Below are positions 7,428 to 16,185 of a stretch of DNA of 64,000 nucleotides, one piece after another (within the stretch, counting starts at the first letter, position 1; each line of letters begins with the position of its first letter). Under the pieces are notes generated by a model, which was not told the origin of the DNA, ran no database searches, and saw only the letters and a list, made by a program, of their open reading frames with translations. The stretch lies in assembly GCA_002363385.1 (NCBI GenBank), contig DEVL01000001.1:124001-188000 (forward strand). Reading direction: 5' to 3'. Origin of the DNA: Stenotrophomonas maltophilia. GTDB lineage: Bacteria > Pseudomonadota > Gammaproteobacteria > Xanthomonadales > Xanthomonadaceae. The position numbers and the translations under genes are program-made.

Positions 7428-9812
7428 TTACTGGCACGCCTCGCAGCTTTCCGGGTTTTCCAGCGAGCAGGCGACGGCTTCGACCGGGGTGTAGCTGCTG
7501 ACGGTCGTCTTGGCGATCTTGGTCGCCGGACGCGAACGCAGGTAGTAGGTGGTCTTGATGCCCTGCTTCCAGGCGTACATGTACATGGAGGACATCGCGC
7601 CGATGTTCGGGCTTTCCATGAACAGGTTGAGCGAGGCGGACTGGTCGATGAACGCGCCGCGGTCGGCGGCCATGTCGATCAGCGAACGCATCGGCAGTTC
7701 CCAGGCGGTGCGGTACACGTGGCGCAGCGTTTCCGGAATCTGGGTGATGCCCTGGATCGAGCCTTCCGCCAGCTTGATCGCGTCGCGCATTTCCGGGGTC
7801 CAGTGGCCGAGCTTCTTCAGCTCGTTCACCAGGTAACGGTTGACCTGCAGGAAGTCGCCGGACAGCGTTTCGCGCTTGAACAGGTTGGACACCTGCGGCT
7901 CGACGCACTCGTAGCAACCGGCGATCGAGGCAATGGTCGCGGTCGGGGCGATGGCGATCAGCAGCGAGTTGCGCAGGCCGTGTTCCTTGATGCGCTCACG
8001 CAGGGCGTCCCAACGCGCGGTGTCTTCGGGCACCACGTTCCAGGCGTCGAACTGCAGCTCGCCGCTGGCCGCACGGGTATCGGCGAAGGACGGGTGCTTG
8101 CCGCGTTCCTGGGCCAGCTCGCACGAGGTTTCCAGCGAGTGGAAGTAGATCGTCTCGGCGATCTTCTTCGACAGTGCGCGGGCTTCGGCACTGTCAAAGG
8201 CCAGGCGCTTGCGGAAGAACACGTCCTGCAGGCCCATGCAGCCTAGGCCGACCGGACGCCAGCGCAGGTTGCCGCGGCGGGCGGTCTCGATCGGGTAGAA
8301 GTTCAGGTCGATCACGCGGTCCAACTGACGCACGGCCAGGCGCACGGTGTCGGCCAGCTTGTCGAAATCGAACTCGCCGTGGCCGTCGAAATGATTGCCC
8401 AGGTTGATCGAGCCCAGGTTGCACACCGCGGTCTCTTCGGCCGAGGTGATTTCCAGGATTTCGGTGCACAGGTTGGACAGGTGGATCACGTTGCCCGGAC
8501 GCAGGGTCTGGTTGCTGGCGCGGTTGCACTTGTCCTTGAACGTCATCCAGCCGTTGCCGGTCTCGGCCAGGGTACGCATCATCCGCGAGTACAGCTTGCG
8601 CGCGGAGATCGTGCGCTGGGCCTTGCCCTGGGCTTCGGCCTGCAGGTAGGCCTGCTCGAAGGCTTCACCGAACAGATCGGTGAACTCGGGCACCACGCTC
8701 GGATCGAACAGCGACCATTCCTGGTCGGCCTCCACGCGCTGCATGAACAGGTCCGGCACCCAGTTGGCCAGGTTCAGGTTGTGCGCACGGCGCGATTCGT
8801 CACCGGTGTTGTCACGCAGTTCGAGGAAGTCCTCGACGTCGGCGTGCCAGGTTTCCAGGTATACACAGGCCGCGCCCTTGCGCTTGCCGCCCTGGTTCAC
8901 CGCTGCCACGGAGGAATCCATGGTCTTCAGCCACGGCACGATGCCGTTGGAATGACCGTTGGTCGACTTGATCAGCGAACCACGCGAACGCACGCGGCTG
9001 TAGCTGACGCCGATGCCGCCGCTGAACTTGGAGAGCTGGGCGATATCACCGTACTTGGCGTAGATCGACTCCAGCGAATCCTGCGGCGAATCCAGCAGGA
9101 AGCACGAGGACAGCTGCTCATGCGTGGTGCCGGAGTTGAACAGCGTCGGGCTGGACGGCAGGTAATCCAGGTTGCCCATGCGCTTGTACAGCGCGAGGGT
9201 TTCCGGCACGTCTTCGCTCAGCGCGCTGGCAATGCGCAGGAAGAACTGCTGCGGGGTCTCGATCACCTTGCGGGTGTGCGGGTGACGCAGCAGGTACCGG
9301 TCGTACAGGGTACGCAGACCGAAGTAATCGAAATGCAGGTCCAGCGACGGATCGATCGCGTCGTTGAGCTTGCGGGCGTTGATCTGCACGAAATCGAGCA
9401 GGCGCGCGTTGATCAGGCCCACTTCGTGGCCGCGGCCGACCGACTGCGAGAACGCATGGATTTCCTGGCCGGACACTTCCTTGGCGATGAAGTTGGCCAG
9501 CAGGCGCGCGGCCAGGCGGCCGTACTCGGGTTCTTCACCGATCAGCAGCGCCGAGGTGCGGATGGACAGTTCGTCCAGCTCCTGGGTGGTCGCGCCGTTG
9601 TACAGGCCGGAGATGGTGCGGGTCGCCACGCGCATCGGATCCACCGCATGCAGACCTTCGCAGCAGCGCTGTACCGCGCGCACGATCTTGTTCAGGTCCA
9701 CCAGTTCGGTGGTGCCATTGCGCTTGGTCACGCTCATGGCGGTCGCCGTGGGCGGCGAGGTCAGCAGGAATTCGCTTTCCTTATCGATGTCGGTGCTGGT
9801 TTCGATGCTCAC
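7428..9812 (-). CDS. nrdA: Ribonucleoside-diphosphate reductase class I, alpha subunit
   Basis: Catalytic subunit, 794 residues, that reduces ribonucleoside diphosphates. An N-terminal ATP-cone (about 27-115) provides dATP/ATP allosteric control. The catalytic barrel shows SSCFLLDSPQDSL (first redox Cys), NLCTEI (Cys and Glu of the active site) and AVCNLGSINLGN (second redox Cys). The C-terminal pair in CEACQ is the thioredoxin-dependent shuttle. The start is GTG at 9812, preceded by AGAGGAAAA at good spacing. The upstream 0.55 kb has hairpins and a possible NrdR box. It forms an operon with nrdB. Confidence 0.96.
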   Translation of the reverse strand: MSIETSTDIDKESEFLLTSPPTATAMSVTKRNGTTELVDLNKIVRAVQRCCEGLHAVDPMRVATRTISGLYNGATTQELDELSIRTSALLIGEEPEYGRLAARLLANFIAKEVSGQEIHAFSQSVGRGHEVGLINARLLDFVQINARKLNDAIDPSLDLHFDYFGLRTLYDRYLLRHPHTRKVIETPQQFFLRIASALSEDVPETLALYKRMGNLDYLPSSPTLFNSGTTHEQLSSCFLLDSPQDSLESIYAKYGDIAQLSKFSGGIGVSYSRVRSRGSLIKSTNGHSNGIVPWLKTMDSSVAAVNQGGKRKGAACVYLETWHADVEDFLELRDNTGDESRRAHNLNLANWVPDLFMQRVEADQEWSLFDPSVVPEFTDLFGEAFEQAYLQAEAQGKAQRTISARKLYSRMMRTLAETGNGWMTFKDKCNRASNQTLRPGNVIHLSNLCTEILEITSAEETAVCNLGSINLGNHFDGHGEFDFDKLADTVRLAVRQLDRVIDLNFYPIETARRGNLRWRPVGLGCMGLQDVFFRKRLAFDSAEARALSKKIAETIYFHSLETSCELAQERGKHPSFADTRAASGELQFDAWNVVPEDTARWDALRERIKEHGLRNSLLIAIAPTATIASIAGCYECVEPQVSNLFKRETLSGDFLQVNRYLVNELKKLGHWTPEMRDAIKLAEGSIQGITQIPETLRHVYRTAWELPMRSLIDMAADRGAFIDQSASLNLFMESPNIGAMSSMYMYAWKQGIKTTYYLRSRPATKIAKTTVSSYTPVEAVACSLENPESCEACQ

Positions 9813-10365
9813 GGCGTTTTCCTCTGGGCGTGATTGGAAGTGGTACAGCGTCGCCTGCCTTGCAGGCCGAACCGGCGCACGGATCTACAGGGTGGACCTG
9901 CGGCGTCGCAGGAGCCGCGACAGCGCAGGCAGGCCTGCGGGCGGATTCCCCTGCGTCACCGGTCCTCTCCCCCCGGAGAGTCGTGCGACCGGCACCACAC
10001 GCTGTACGTGCGTGCGGTTGTCAGTAGGTCTTCAGGCCATCGGCGTGAAGGCGATACACCCGTCGACTTGTGGTCGGCGGGACCGACGGCCACAAGATAG
10101 TGGGGGTACCAGGTGTCGTCAACGCCAAATGTAGTGAATTTCCCTAATCCCTTGTGGCGCAAGGACCGGGCCGGAAAGGCGTCCGACGAACGGTCTGGAC
10201 CTGTCGAAAGCGAGTGCGCAGTCAAGGGCAAATGGCCGGATTGTCCTCCTCGAAAACAGAACAACGCCCGCTCACACAGCCCTAACGAATGGCCGCCGGT
10301 CAGGGTGACTTCCGACCCGCGCCGGGGTCGCCCGGGGGTGCCACGCTGCGATACGCCTCCTCTAT
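9813..10365 (-). promoter_or_regulatory. Long non-coding upstream region of nrdA
   Basis: There is no credible gene in this 553-bp gap between the divergent nrdA and YggN-like genes. Stable hairpins are visible: CTCTCC CCCC GGAGAG (9964-9979) nested inside CGGTC/GACCG, and CTTGTGGTCGG paired with CCGA..CCACAAG (about 10067-10097). The nrdA ribosome site is AGAGGAAAA near 9818-9827. The region is long enough for a structured 5' leader of the nrdAB message. I recognise no known riboswitch consensus. Confidence 0.5.
10090..10103. promoter_or_regulatory. Possible NrdR box
   Basis: CCACAAGATAGTGG is an imperfect palindrome close to the NrdR box type (ACAC-A-TAT-T-GTGT). A weaker partner, GCCAAATGTAGTGA, lies 34 nt away at 10124-10137. 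NrdR commonly binds paired boxes upstream of ribonucleotide reductase operons. The first half also takes part in the hairpin at 10067-10097, so the assignment is tentative. Confidence 0.35.
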
Positions 10366-11199
10366 ATGAACGCGACCATGCGCCTGCCCCTGATCGGCTG
10401 TCTGATGTTGGGCCTGACCGTGGCCGGTACCGCCGCGGCGGGCGAGAGCAAAGGCCCGCAGCTCTCCTCGCGCCAGTGCGGGGTGAGCACGCCTTACAAC
10501 GTGCTGGTGGACAGTGGCGGGATCTGGCTGCGCAACCGCGCTCAGGTGCCGGCGGAGATCTTCTTCCACGATGGCGAGCTGAACATTGATCGCCAGCCGA
10601 TCCCGGTCAGCGACGCCGACGCCCAGCGCCTGCGCCAGCTCGAATGGGGCACCCGCCAGTTGGTGCCTGCCGTGGCCGGGGTGGCCGGCGAGGCCACGGA
10701 CATCGTCTTCGATGCGCTGGGCGCCACGGTGGAGATCATGACCGGCAGCCGCCGCAAGGCGCGCGAGGTGGACGGGCTGCGCAGGGATGCCCATGCGTAC
10801 GTCGGCCGTACCCTCGGCCGCGGTATCTGGGAGCAGGATCTGTTCGGGGAACAGTTCGAAGCGCGCATCGAGCAGGCGGCGGAGTCGATGTCGGCCTCGC
10901 TCGCCCGCGGCGTGATGTGGACGATGCTGACCGGCGGCTCGGGCCGGATCGAGGCCCGCGCCGAAAAGATGGAGGCCGACCTGGAGCGCCGCATGGAGGC
11001 ACGTGGGCAGGCGCTGGAGGCACAGGCCCAGTCGCTGTGCACCCAGGTGCTGGCGCTGGATGCGATCCAGCAATCACTGGAGGTGCGCTACCAGGGCAAG
11101 CCGCTGGCGATGATGGTGATGGACCGCGAGGAGGACGCGGCCGCGCCGATCGCGCATGAACAGCCGCGCGGGGACGCGTTGGTGCTGCCCCCGTTGTAG
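10366..11199 (+). CDS. DUF2884 (YggN-like) secreted protein
   Basis: A 277-residue exported protein of unknown function. A signal peptide (residues 1-25, LPLIGCLMLGLTVAGTAAAG) is followed by QCGVSTPYNVLVDSGGIWLR, the Cys-containing N-terminal strand typical of E. coli YggN. A helical C-terminal half (about 150-235, SGRIEARAEKMEADLERRME) follows, with a second Cys in SLCTQVLALD, so a disulfide C38-C225 region is plausible. ATG 10366 or 10378 could be the start. It is alone, divergent from nrdA. Confidence 0.75.
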   Translation: MNATMRLPLIGCLMLGLTVAGTAAAGESKGPQLSSRQCGVSTPYNVLVDSGGIWLRNRAQVPAEIFFHDGELNIDRQPIPVSDADAQRLRQLEWGTRQLVPAVAGVAGEATDIVFDALGATVEIMTGSRRKAREVDGLRRDAHAYVGRTLGRGIWEQDLFGEQFEARIEQAAESMSASLARGVMWTMLTGGSGRIEARAEKMEADLERRMEARGQALEAQAQSLCTQVLALDAIQQSLEVRYQGKPLAMMVMDREEDAAAPIAHEQPRGDALVLPPL

Positions 11200-11203
11200 G
11201 AAA

Positions 11204-11228
11204 GCATCCACGCATGGCGTGGATCTAC
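11204..11228. repeat. GTAG-type REP palindrome
   Basis: GCATCCACGC ATG GCGTGGAT followed by CTAC. The reverse complement GTAGATCCACGCC is a very common Stenotrophomonas REP sequence. It lies between the convergent YggN-like gene and zapE. Confidence 0.75.
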
Positions 11229-11257
11229 ATTGCGGCCTATTTACGCCCGGCGTGGAG

Positions 11258-12358
11258 TTACGCGCGGTGCGGGGTGCCCAGGTACTCGGCGCTCTGCATT
11301 TCGATCAGGCGCGAGGCGGTACGTTCGAACGCGCCCTGCAGCCGGACGCCCGAATACAGCCCGACCGGTGAATCGGTCGCGGTGCAGACCAGGTTGACGT
11401 GGCGGTCGTACAGCTCGTCGATCAGGTTGACGAAGCGGCGCGCGGCATCTTCGTTGAGTGTGTCGAAGTGCGGGATGTCGCCGAGCAGCACGGTGTTGAA
11501 TTCGTGCGCGATCTCGATGTAATCCGAGGGGCCACGCGGGCCTTCGCACAGCGCCTTGAAATCGAACCAGACGATGCTCTTGCCGCGGCCACGCACCGGG
11601 ATCTTGCGCGCTTCGATCTCGATGTTGCCCGCCTTGGCCGGCTGCCCACCGCTGAGTTCGGCCCAGCGGCCGGCCAGCCAGGCATCGCTGCCAGCATCGA
11701 TCGGCGACTGGTACACCGGCGAGCGGGTCAGCGCGCGCATGCGGTAATCCTCGGTGCCTTCGGCGTACAGCTCCACACAGTAGGTCTGCAGCAGCCCGAT
11801 CGCCGGCAGGAAGCTGTCGCGCTGCAGGCCGTTGAGGTACAGGTTTTCCACCGCGGTGTTGGAGGTGGTCACCAGGGTCACGCCCTCGGCGAACATGCGC
11901 TCGAGCAGGCGCGCCAGCAGCATCGCATCGCCGATATCGGTGACGAAGAACTCGTCCAGCACCAGCACGCGCAGCTTGCTGCGCCACTCCTGGGCGATCT
12001 TCGCCAGCGGATCGCTCTGCCCCTGATGCTCGCGCAGACGCTCGTGGATGCCGCGCATGAAGCGGTGGAAATGCGTGCGGTACTTCTGCTCGATCGGCAG
12101 GCCGTCATAGAACAGATCGACCAGGAAGGTCTTGCCGCGCCCCACCCCGCCCCAGAAGTACAAGCCCTTCACCGGATCGGGCTTCTTCCAGAATGCGGAG
12201 AGGCGATCCAGCCAGCCGTCCTGCGCGCTGTCGACCAGCGCCAGGTGGATGCGGTCCAGTTCGGCCAGGGCGGCGTGCTGGGCGGGGTCGTTCTGCCATT
12301 CGCCCCGGACCACGCCATCGGCGTAGCGCTGCGACGGGGTCATCACGGTGTCGCTCAT
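11258..12358 (-). CDS. zapE: Cell division protein ZapE (AFG1-like ATPase)
   Basis: A 366-residue P-loop ATPase associated with the Z ring under stress and linked to IspH/ubiquinone handling in E. coli. FWGGVGRGKTFLVDLFYDGL is the Walker A, and VLVLDEFFVTDIGDAMLL the Walker B. VTTSNTAVENLYLNGLQRDSFLP is the AFG1 signature. The start is ATG 12358. It overlaps the TGA of the upstream hydrolase gene as ATGA, so the two are translationally coupled. Confidence 0.93.
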   Translation of the reverse strand: MSDTVMTPSQRYADGVVRGEWQNDPAQHAALAELDRIHLALVDSAQDGWLDRLSAFWKKPDPVKGLYFWGGVGRGKTFLVDLFYDGLPIEQKYRTHFHRFMRGIHERLREHQGQSDPLAKIAQEWRSKLRVLVLDEFFVTDIGDAMLLARLLERMFAEGVTLVTTSNTAVENLYLNGLQRDSFLPAIGLLQTYCVELYAEGTEDYRMRALTRSPVYQSPIDAGSDAWLAGRWAELSGGQPAKAGNIEIEARKIPVRGRGKSIVWFDFKALCEGPRGPSDYIEIAHEFNTVLLGDIPHFDTLNEDAARRFVNLIDELYDRHVNLVCTATDSPVGLYSGVRLQGAFERTASRLIEMQSAEYLGTPHRA

Positions 12359-13029
12359 GCTGCGTCGGGGGCGGAATTGGGCAGCCACTGCTTGACGCCA
12401 TGGATGAGCGCACCGCGCAGGTCGACGATCTTGCGGTGGAAGAAGTGGCTGGTATCGGGCATGCGCACCAGTTCGTGCGGTGCATCCATACCGTCCAGCC
12501 AGTCATAGACCGCTTGGGGATCGACGATCTCGTCTTCCTCGCCCTGGATCACCAGCCACTGGGCCGGGGGCTGCATGCCCTCGAAGTCCCAGCGCCCTGC
12601 GGGCGGCGCGATCGAGATCAGCGTGGTCGGCTGCAGGTCGCCCGCGGCGCGCAACGAGACGTACGCACCGAAGCTGAAACCGGCCAGCCACAGGTCCTGG
12701 CCCGGCCGCTGTGTACGGACCCAGGCGGCGACGGCCTTGAGGTCGTCCTGCTCGCCCACGCCGTTGTCGAACGTGCCGGCCGAGTCGCCGACGCTGCGGA
12801 AGTTGAAGCGCACGGTGGCGATGCCCAGGTCGCGCAGCGAGCGCGCGGCCATGGTCACCACCTTGTTGTGCATGCTGCCGCCCTCGGTGGACAGGGGGTG
12901 GCAGACGATCGCCACCACCGGCTGCACCGCGACATCGGCCTCGGGCAGATCAACCACGACATCCAGCGGACCGACCGGTCCGTCCAGCGTCAGCGCACCG
13001 CTTTCTTGGGGAAATGGGGGATTGTGCAT
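12355..13029 (-). CDS. Alpha/beta hydrolase (COG2945-type)
   Basis: A 224-residue cytoplasmic alpha/beta hydrolase of unknown substrate. The oxyanion segment is VCHPLSTEGGSMHNKV. The nucleophile elbow is GFSFGAYVSL (Ser in G-F-S-F-G). The acid is in VIQGEEDEIVDP, and the His is in DTSHFFHRK. The ATG at 13029 removes a 46-residue extension with no fold similarity that runs into the divergent transporter gene. Its stop overlaps the zapE start by 4 nt. Confidence 0.85.
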   Translation of the reverse strand: MHNPPFPQESGALTLDGPVGPLDVVVDLPEADVAVQPVVAIVCHPLSTEGGSMHNKVVTMAARSLRDLGIATVRFNFRSVGDSAGTFDNGVGEQDDLKAVAAWVRTQRPGQDLWLAGFSFGAYVSLRAAGDLQPTTLISIAPPAGRWDFEGMQPPAQWLVIQGEEDEIVDPQAVYDWLDGMDAPHELVRMPDTSHFFHRKIVDLRGALIHGVKQWLPNSAPDAA

Positions 13030-13084
13030 GGCGTCATAATACCGTCCCTCCGCGTGCTTCACCGCCGCCCCGCCGGATCCGTAC

Positions 13085-13951
13085 ATGCACTTTCTGGTTT
13101 TCAGCGTTCTCTGCAGCGTGCTGGTGTCGGTCCTGCTGAAGCTGGCACCGCGCCAGCGGCTGGACATGCCGCAGGTGGTGACCTGGAATTACCTGGTCGC
13201 CAGCGTGCTCAGCGCGGTGCTGCTGCAGCCCTCGCTGGCGTCACTGCAGGCCGCGCATGCGCCGTGGGCCGCCCTGCTCTGCCTGGCCGTGGCGCTGCCG
13301 GCGATCTTCCTGATGATGGCTCGCGCGGTGACCCGCGCCGGGATCGTGCGCAGCGACGTGGCCCAGCGGTTGTCGCTGCTGCTTTCGCTGCTGGCTGCGT
13401 TCCTGGTGTTCGGCGAGACCGCCAACGGCTGGAAGCTGGCCGGCCTGGGGTTGGGCCTGCTGGCAATCCTGGGGATCAGCGCGCGCCCGCGCGCCGGGGC
13501 GGCCGAACCCACCGGCGGGCGGGCCTGGCCGTGGCTGCTGGCGGTGTGGGTGGGCTACGCGCTGGTCGACATCCTGCTCAAGAAGGTGGCGTTGTCGGGT
13601 ACGCCTTCGATGGCGGCACTTCTGGTCAGTTTCAGCCTGGCCTTCGTGCTGATGCTCATCCTGCAGCTATGGCGTCACCTGCGCGGCATCGCCCGCCTGC
13701 AGTGGCGCAACGGGGTCGGCGGCGCCCTGCTCGGCCTGCTCAACTTCGGCAACATCCTGTTCTACGTGCGCGCCCACCAGCACCTGCCGGACAGCCCGGC
13801 GGTGGTGTTCGCCGGCATGAACATCGGCGTGGTGGTGCTGGGTGCGCTGGTGGGCATCGTCGGTTTCGGCGAGCGCACCAGTGTGTGGAACCGGGTGGGC
13901 CTGGGGTTGGCCGTGGTGGCGATCGGGTTGATCGCGTGGGAAACGTGGTAA
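13085..13951 (+). CDS. EamA/DMT-family membrane transporter
   Basis: A 288-residue inner-membrane protein with about ten hydrophobic helices, evenly spaced from residue 3 to 286, in two EamA halves of roughly 140 residues each. Family members export amino acids, nucleobases or other metabolites; nothing in the sequence or neighbourhood names a substrate. It is divergent from the hydrolase gene, with a 55-nt gap. Confidence 0.8.
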   Translation: MHFLVFSVLCSVLVSVLLKLAPRQRLDMPQVVTWNYLVASVLSAVLLQPSLASLQAAHAPWAALLCLAVALPAIFLMMARAVTRAGIVRSDVAQRLSLLLSLLAAFLVFGETANGWKLAGLGLGLLAILGISARPRAGAAEPTGGRAWPWLLAVWVGYALVDILLKKVALSGTPSMAALLVSFSLAFVLMLILQLWRHLRGIARLQWRNGVGGALLGLLNFGNILFYVRAHQHLPDSPAVVFAGMNIGVVVLGALVGIVGFGERTSVWNRVGLGLAVVAIGLIAWETW

Positions 13952-13963
13952 CCGATGGATGCG

Positions 13964-13987
13964 GTGCCGGCCAGCGGCCGGCACTAC
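13964..13987. repeat. GTAG-type REP palindrome
   Basis: GTGCCGGCCAGCGGCCGGCA followed by CTAC; nearly identical to the copy at 3077. It lies between convergent gene ends. Confidence 0.8.
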
Positions 13988-14012
13988 CAGGGCAACGCGC
14001 CGGTGACCGGGA

Positions 14013-15458
14013 TCAGCGATCAAACCCCAGCAACAGCGGATCATGGTCCGAGCTGCGCCACGGGCCCGCTTCGTTGCGGTCGCGGTAGCCGACATCGTCG
14101 GCCTCGTCGGCATTGATGTGCCACTCTGCCGCCGCGCGCAGGCGCTTGGCCATGCCCGGGCTCAACAGCGCATGGTCCAACCGGCCGGTCATGCCGTTGT
14201 AGACATAGCTGTACGGGTGTTCGACCTTGGCCACCGCGAACGCATCCCGCCAGCCGGCGGCGTGCAGGGTACGGATCGGGTCTTCCATCGCGTACGCGTT
14301 GAAGTCGCCCAGCAGCACCGCATCGCGGGTACCCGCACCGGTGGGGTCGGTCGCCAGCCACTGGTCCAGCAGCGTGGCCGAGGCGACCCGGGTGGCATTC
14401 CAGCAGGACTGGCCGTCCTTCTGATCGGCATCGGCGCCGGTCGCGTCCGAGCAGCCCTTGGATTTGAAGTGATTGGCCACGACCACGAACGGCGCGCCCT
14501 TGCCCGCGCGGAAGGCCTGCGCCAGCGGCACGCGGCTGCGCTCGCCGAAGGGCTCCTTCTCCAGCACGGCGGGGGCGCCGACCGGGGTCACGCGCGTGGC
14601 GCGGTAGATGATGCCGACCCGGATCGGGTTGTCACCCGGGCCCTGCTTCGCGTCGATGAAACGCCAGTCGGCACCCTGGCCCCGGTCGGCATTGAGCGCA
14701 TCGACCAGCTGGGCGATCGCCGACTGCGGGCCGTAGCCGTCGTTCTCCAGCTCCATCAGCGCGGCGACATCGGCACCGAGGGCGTTGATGGTGGCGACCA
14801 GCTTGGTCTTCTGCGCCTGATGTTCGGCCAGCGTCCGGGCGCCACGCAGGGTCGGGTAACCGCCGCCCTGGCCGTCGCCATTGAAGAAGTTCTCCAGGTT
14901 GAACGCGGCCACGTGCAGGGCACCGGCCACCACCGGTACTGCCGGGCGCTCCAGCGCGGGCAGGTTCAGGGGGCGGGTCACCTGCAGGCGGGCGTTGCCT
15001 GTGGGATCGATGCGGACGATGCCTTCCACGTTGCGCAGGACCATGCCGGTGCGCAGGTTCGCCGCCGCCGGCAGGTAGGCCACCGGGCCGGGATCCCGGG
15101 CATCGCTGCCATCGTCCAGCACCAGCCGGCGATGCAGGTTGTCGGCCACCACCTGGGCATGCCCGGCGGTGCCGGGTGCGGCCACTTCGCTCGGCTGCCA
15201 CAGGCGACCACCGAAGGCCACGGTCAACTCACCGAAGCGCGAGAGGCCATCGGTGCCGGCCAGGGTCAGCGGCGCAGCGATGCGGACCCGCTGACCGTCC
15301 AGCGTGCGCCAGTCGGTGGGCGGCGCGGTCAGGGTGACCGTGGCCGACGTGGTCGGCGCCGGACGCACCTGCGGCGAGGTGGCGGGCTGCGGCTGGGCGG
15401 CATGGACCGCGCCGGACAGGGCCAGCGCGAGAGCGAACACGAGGGGGGGACGGCGCAT
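14013..15458 (-). CDS. Secreted endonuclease/exonuclease/phosphatase-family protein (ExeM/NucH-like)
   Basis: A 481-residue exported protein. A signal peptide (residues 1-20, MRRPPLVFALALALSGAVHA) is followed by an OB-like domain (about 45-165, with TLDGQRVRIAAPLTLAGTDG). A DNase I-like EEP domain fills the rest: HVAAFNLENFFNGDGQGGG, MELENDGYG (metal Glu), VVVANHFKSKG, VLLGDFNAY and the C-terminal SSDHDPLLLGF. This arrangement is that of extracellular nucleases that degrade DNA, for example in biofilms. The ATG at 15458 is chosen for the signal peptide. Convergent with the EamA gene. Confidence 0.88.
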   Translation of the reverse strand: MRRPPLVFALALALSGAVHAAQPQPATSPQVRPAPTTSATVTLTAPPTDWRTLDGQRVRIAAPLTLAGTDGLSRFGELTVAFGGRLWQPSEVAAPGTAGHAQVVADNLHRRLVLDDGSDARDPGPVAYLPAAANLRTGMVLRNVEGIVRIDPTGNARLQVTRPLNLPALERPAVPVVAGALHVAAFNLENFFNGDGQGGGYPTLRGARTLAEHQAQKTKLVATINALGADVAALMELENDGYGPQSAIAQLVDALNADRGQGADWRFIDAKQGPGDNPIRVGIIYRATRVTPVGAPAVLEKEPFGERSRVPLAQAFRAGKGAPFVVVANHFKSKGCSDATGADADQKDGQSCWNATRVASATLLDQWLATDPTGAGTRDAVLLGDFNAYAMEDPIRTLHAAGWRDAFAVAKVEHPYSYVYNGMTGRLDHALLSPGMAKRLRAAAEWHINADEADDVGYRDRNEAGPWRSSDHDPLLLGFDR

Positions 15459-15508
15459 CGGAAGCAGGACTCCAGGGAAGTGCGACAAGGCTAACCATAT
15501 AAAGTGAA

Positions 15509-15528
15509 ACGCCGCCCTTCGGCGGCGT
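15509..15528 (-). terminator. Hairpin downstream of cytochrome c5 gene
   Basis: ACGCCGCC, loop CTTC, then GGCGGCGT; an 8-bp stem 25 nt past the cytochrome stop. The following T run on the minus strand is short (GTTTC), so termination may be weak. Confidence 0.5.
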
Positions 15529-15552
15529 CGGTGACCTGATCCGGCAAAGCCG

Positions 15553-16071
15553 TTATTTCAGGTTGGCCAGCATCCAATCGACCGTGGCATGGATCTGCTC
15601 CTCGGTCAGCGCCGGATTACCGCCCTTGGGCGGCATGATGCCACCGTCCGGGCCGGTATAGCCCTCCACCGCATGCTTGTAGAGCGTGTCCTTGCCCTGG
15701 GCGATGCGCGCATCCCAATGCCCGTGATCCAGCGTCGGCGCCTTGCCGACGCCATTGGTATGGCAGGCGGTGCACAGGTTGTCGTAGATCACCTTGCCGT
15801 CGGTGGTGCCACCGTAGGCGACCTGCGAGGCGGCTTTGACCAGCGCGGCGGCCTGGGCCGCGGCCTGGGCGGCGGCACCGGTGCTGCCGGCGTACACCGC
15901 ACCGGCCGGCGCGATGCGCTGTTCCGTGCGTTTGGCCGCCATCGGCGAGACTTCAGGGGGGATGCTGGTATGCAGGTAGGCCGCGAAGATGATGAGGCCG
16001 AGTGTGATGGCCATCAGCAGCGCGATGACCATGGAGAAGCGTTTCAGGAACTCGAGGTCGTAATTCCGCAC
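15553..16071 (-). CDS. Membrane-anchored cytochrome c5 family protein
   Basis: A 172-residue electron carrier. An N-terminal uncleaved membrane anchor (residues 13-32, SMVIALLMAITLGLIIFAAY) is followed by an Ala-rich linker (about 60-85, AAAQAAAQAAALVKAAS). A c-type heme domain carries CTACH at 100-104 and a likely axial Met in GGIMPPKGG. It probably passes electrons to a terminal oxidase in the periplasm. The start is GTG at 16071, with AGGGG eight nt upstream. Alone between a nuclease gene and a TetR gene. Confidence 0.9.
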   Translation of the reverse strand: MRNYDLEFLKRFSMVIALLMAITLGLIIFAAYLHTSIPPEVSPMAAKRTEQRIAPAGAVYAGSTGAAAQAAAQAAALVKAASQVAYGGTTDGKVIYDNLCTACHTNGVGKAPTLDHGHWDARIAQGKDTLYKHAVEGYTGPDGGIMPPKGGNPALTEEQIHATVDWMLANLK

Positions 16072-16185
16072 TCTCTATACCCCTGGCTGGTAGTCGTTGG
16101 ACCACGGCTTGTCGGCCGAGTATGACCAGCGTCGGCGGCGCTGCGCAAGCGACCGCCGGGTGTCGCAATGCAGCATCGGCGCGAC

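Noticed and set aside
9960..10110. Cobalamin riboswitch upstream of nrdA
   Set aside because: GGTGCC and GGGGAATCC-like strings occur on the minus strand, but the order and the B12-box core are missing, so it is reported only as a structured leader.
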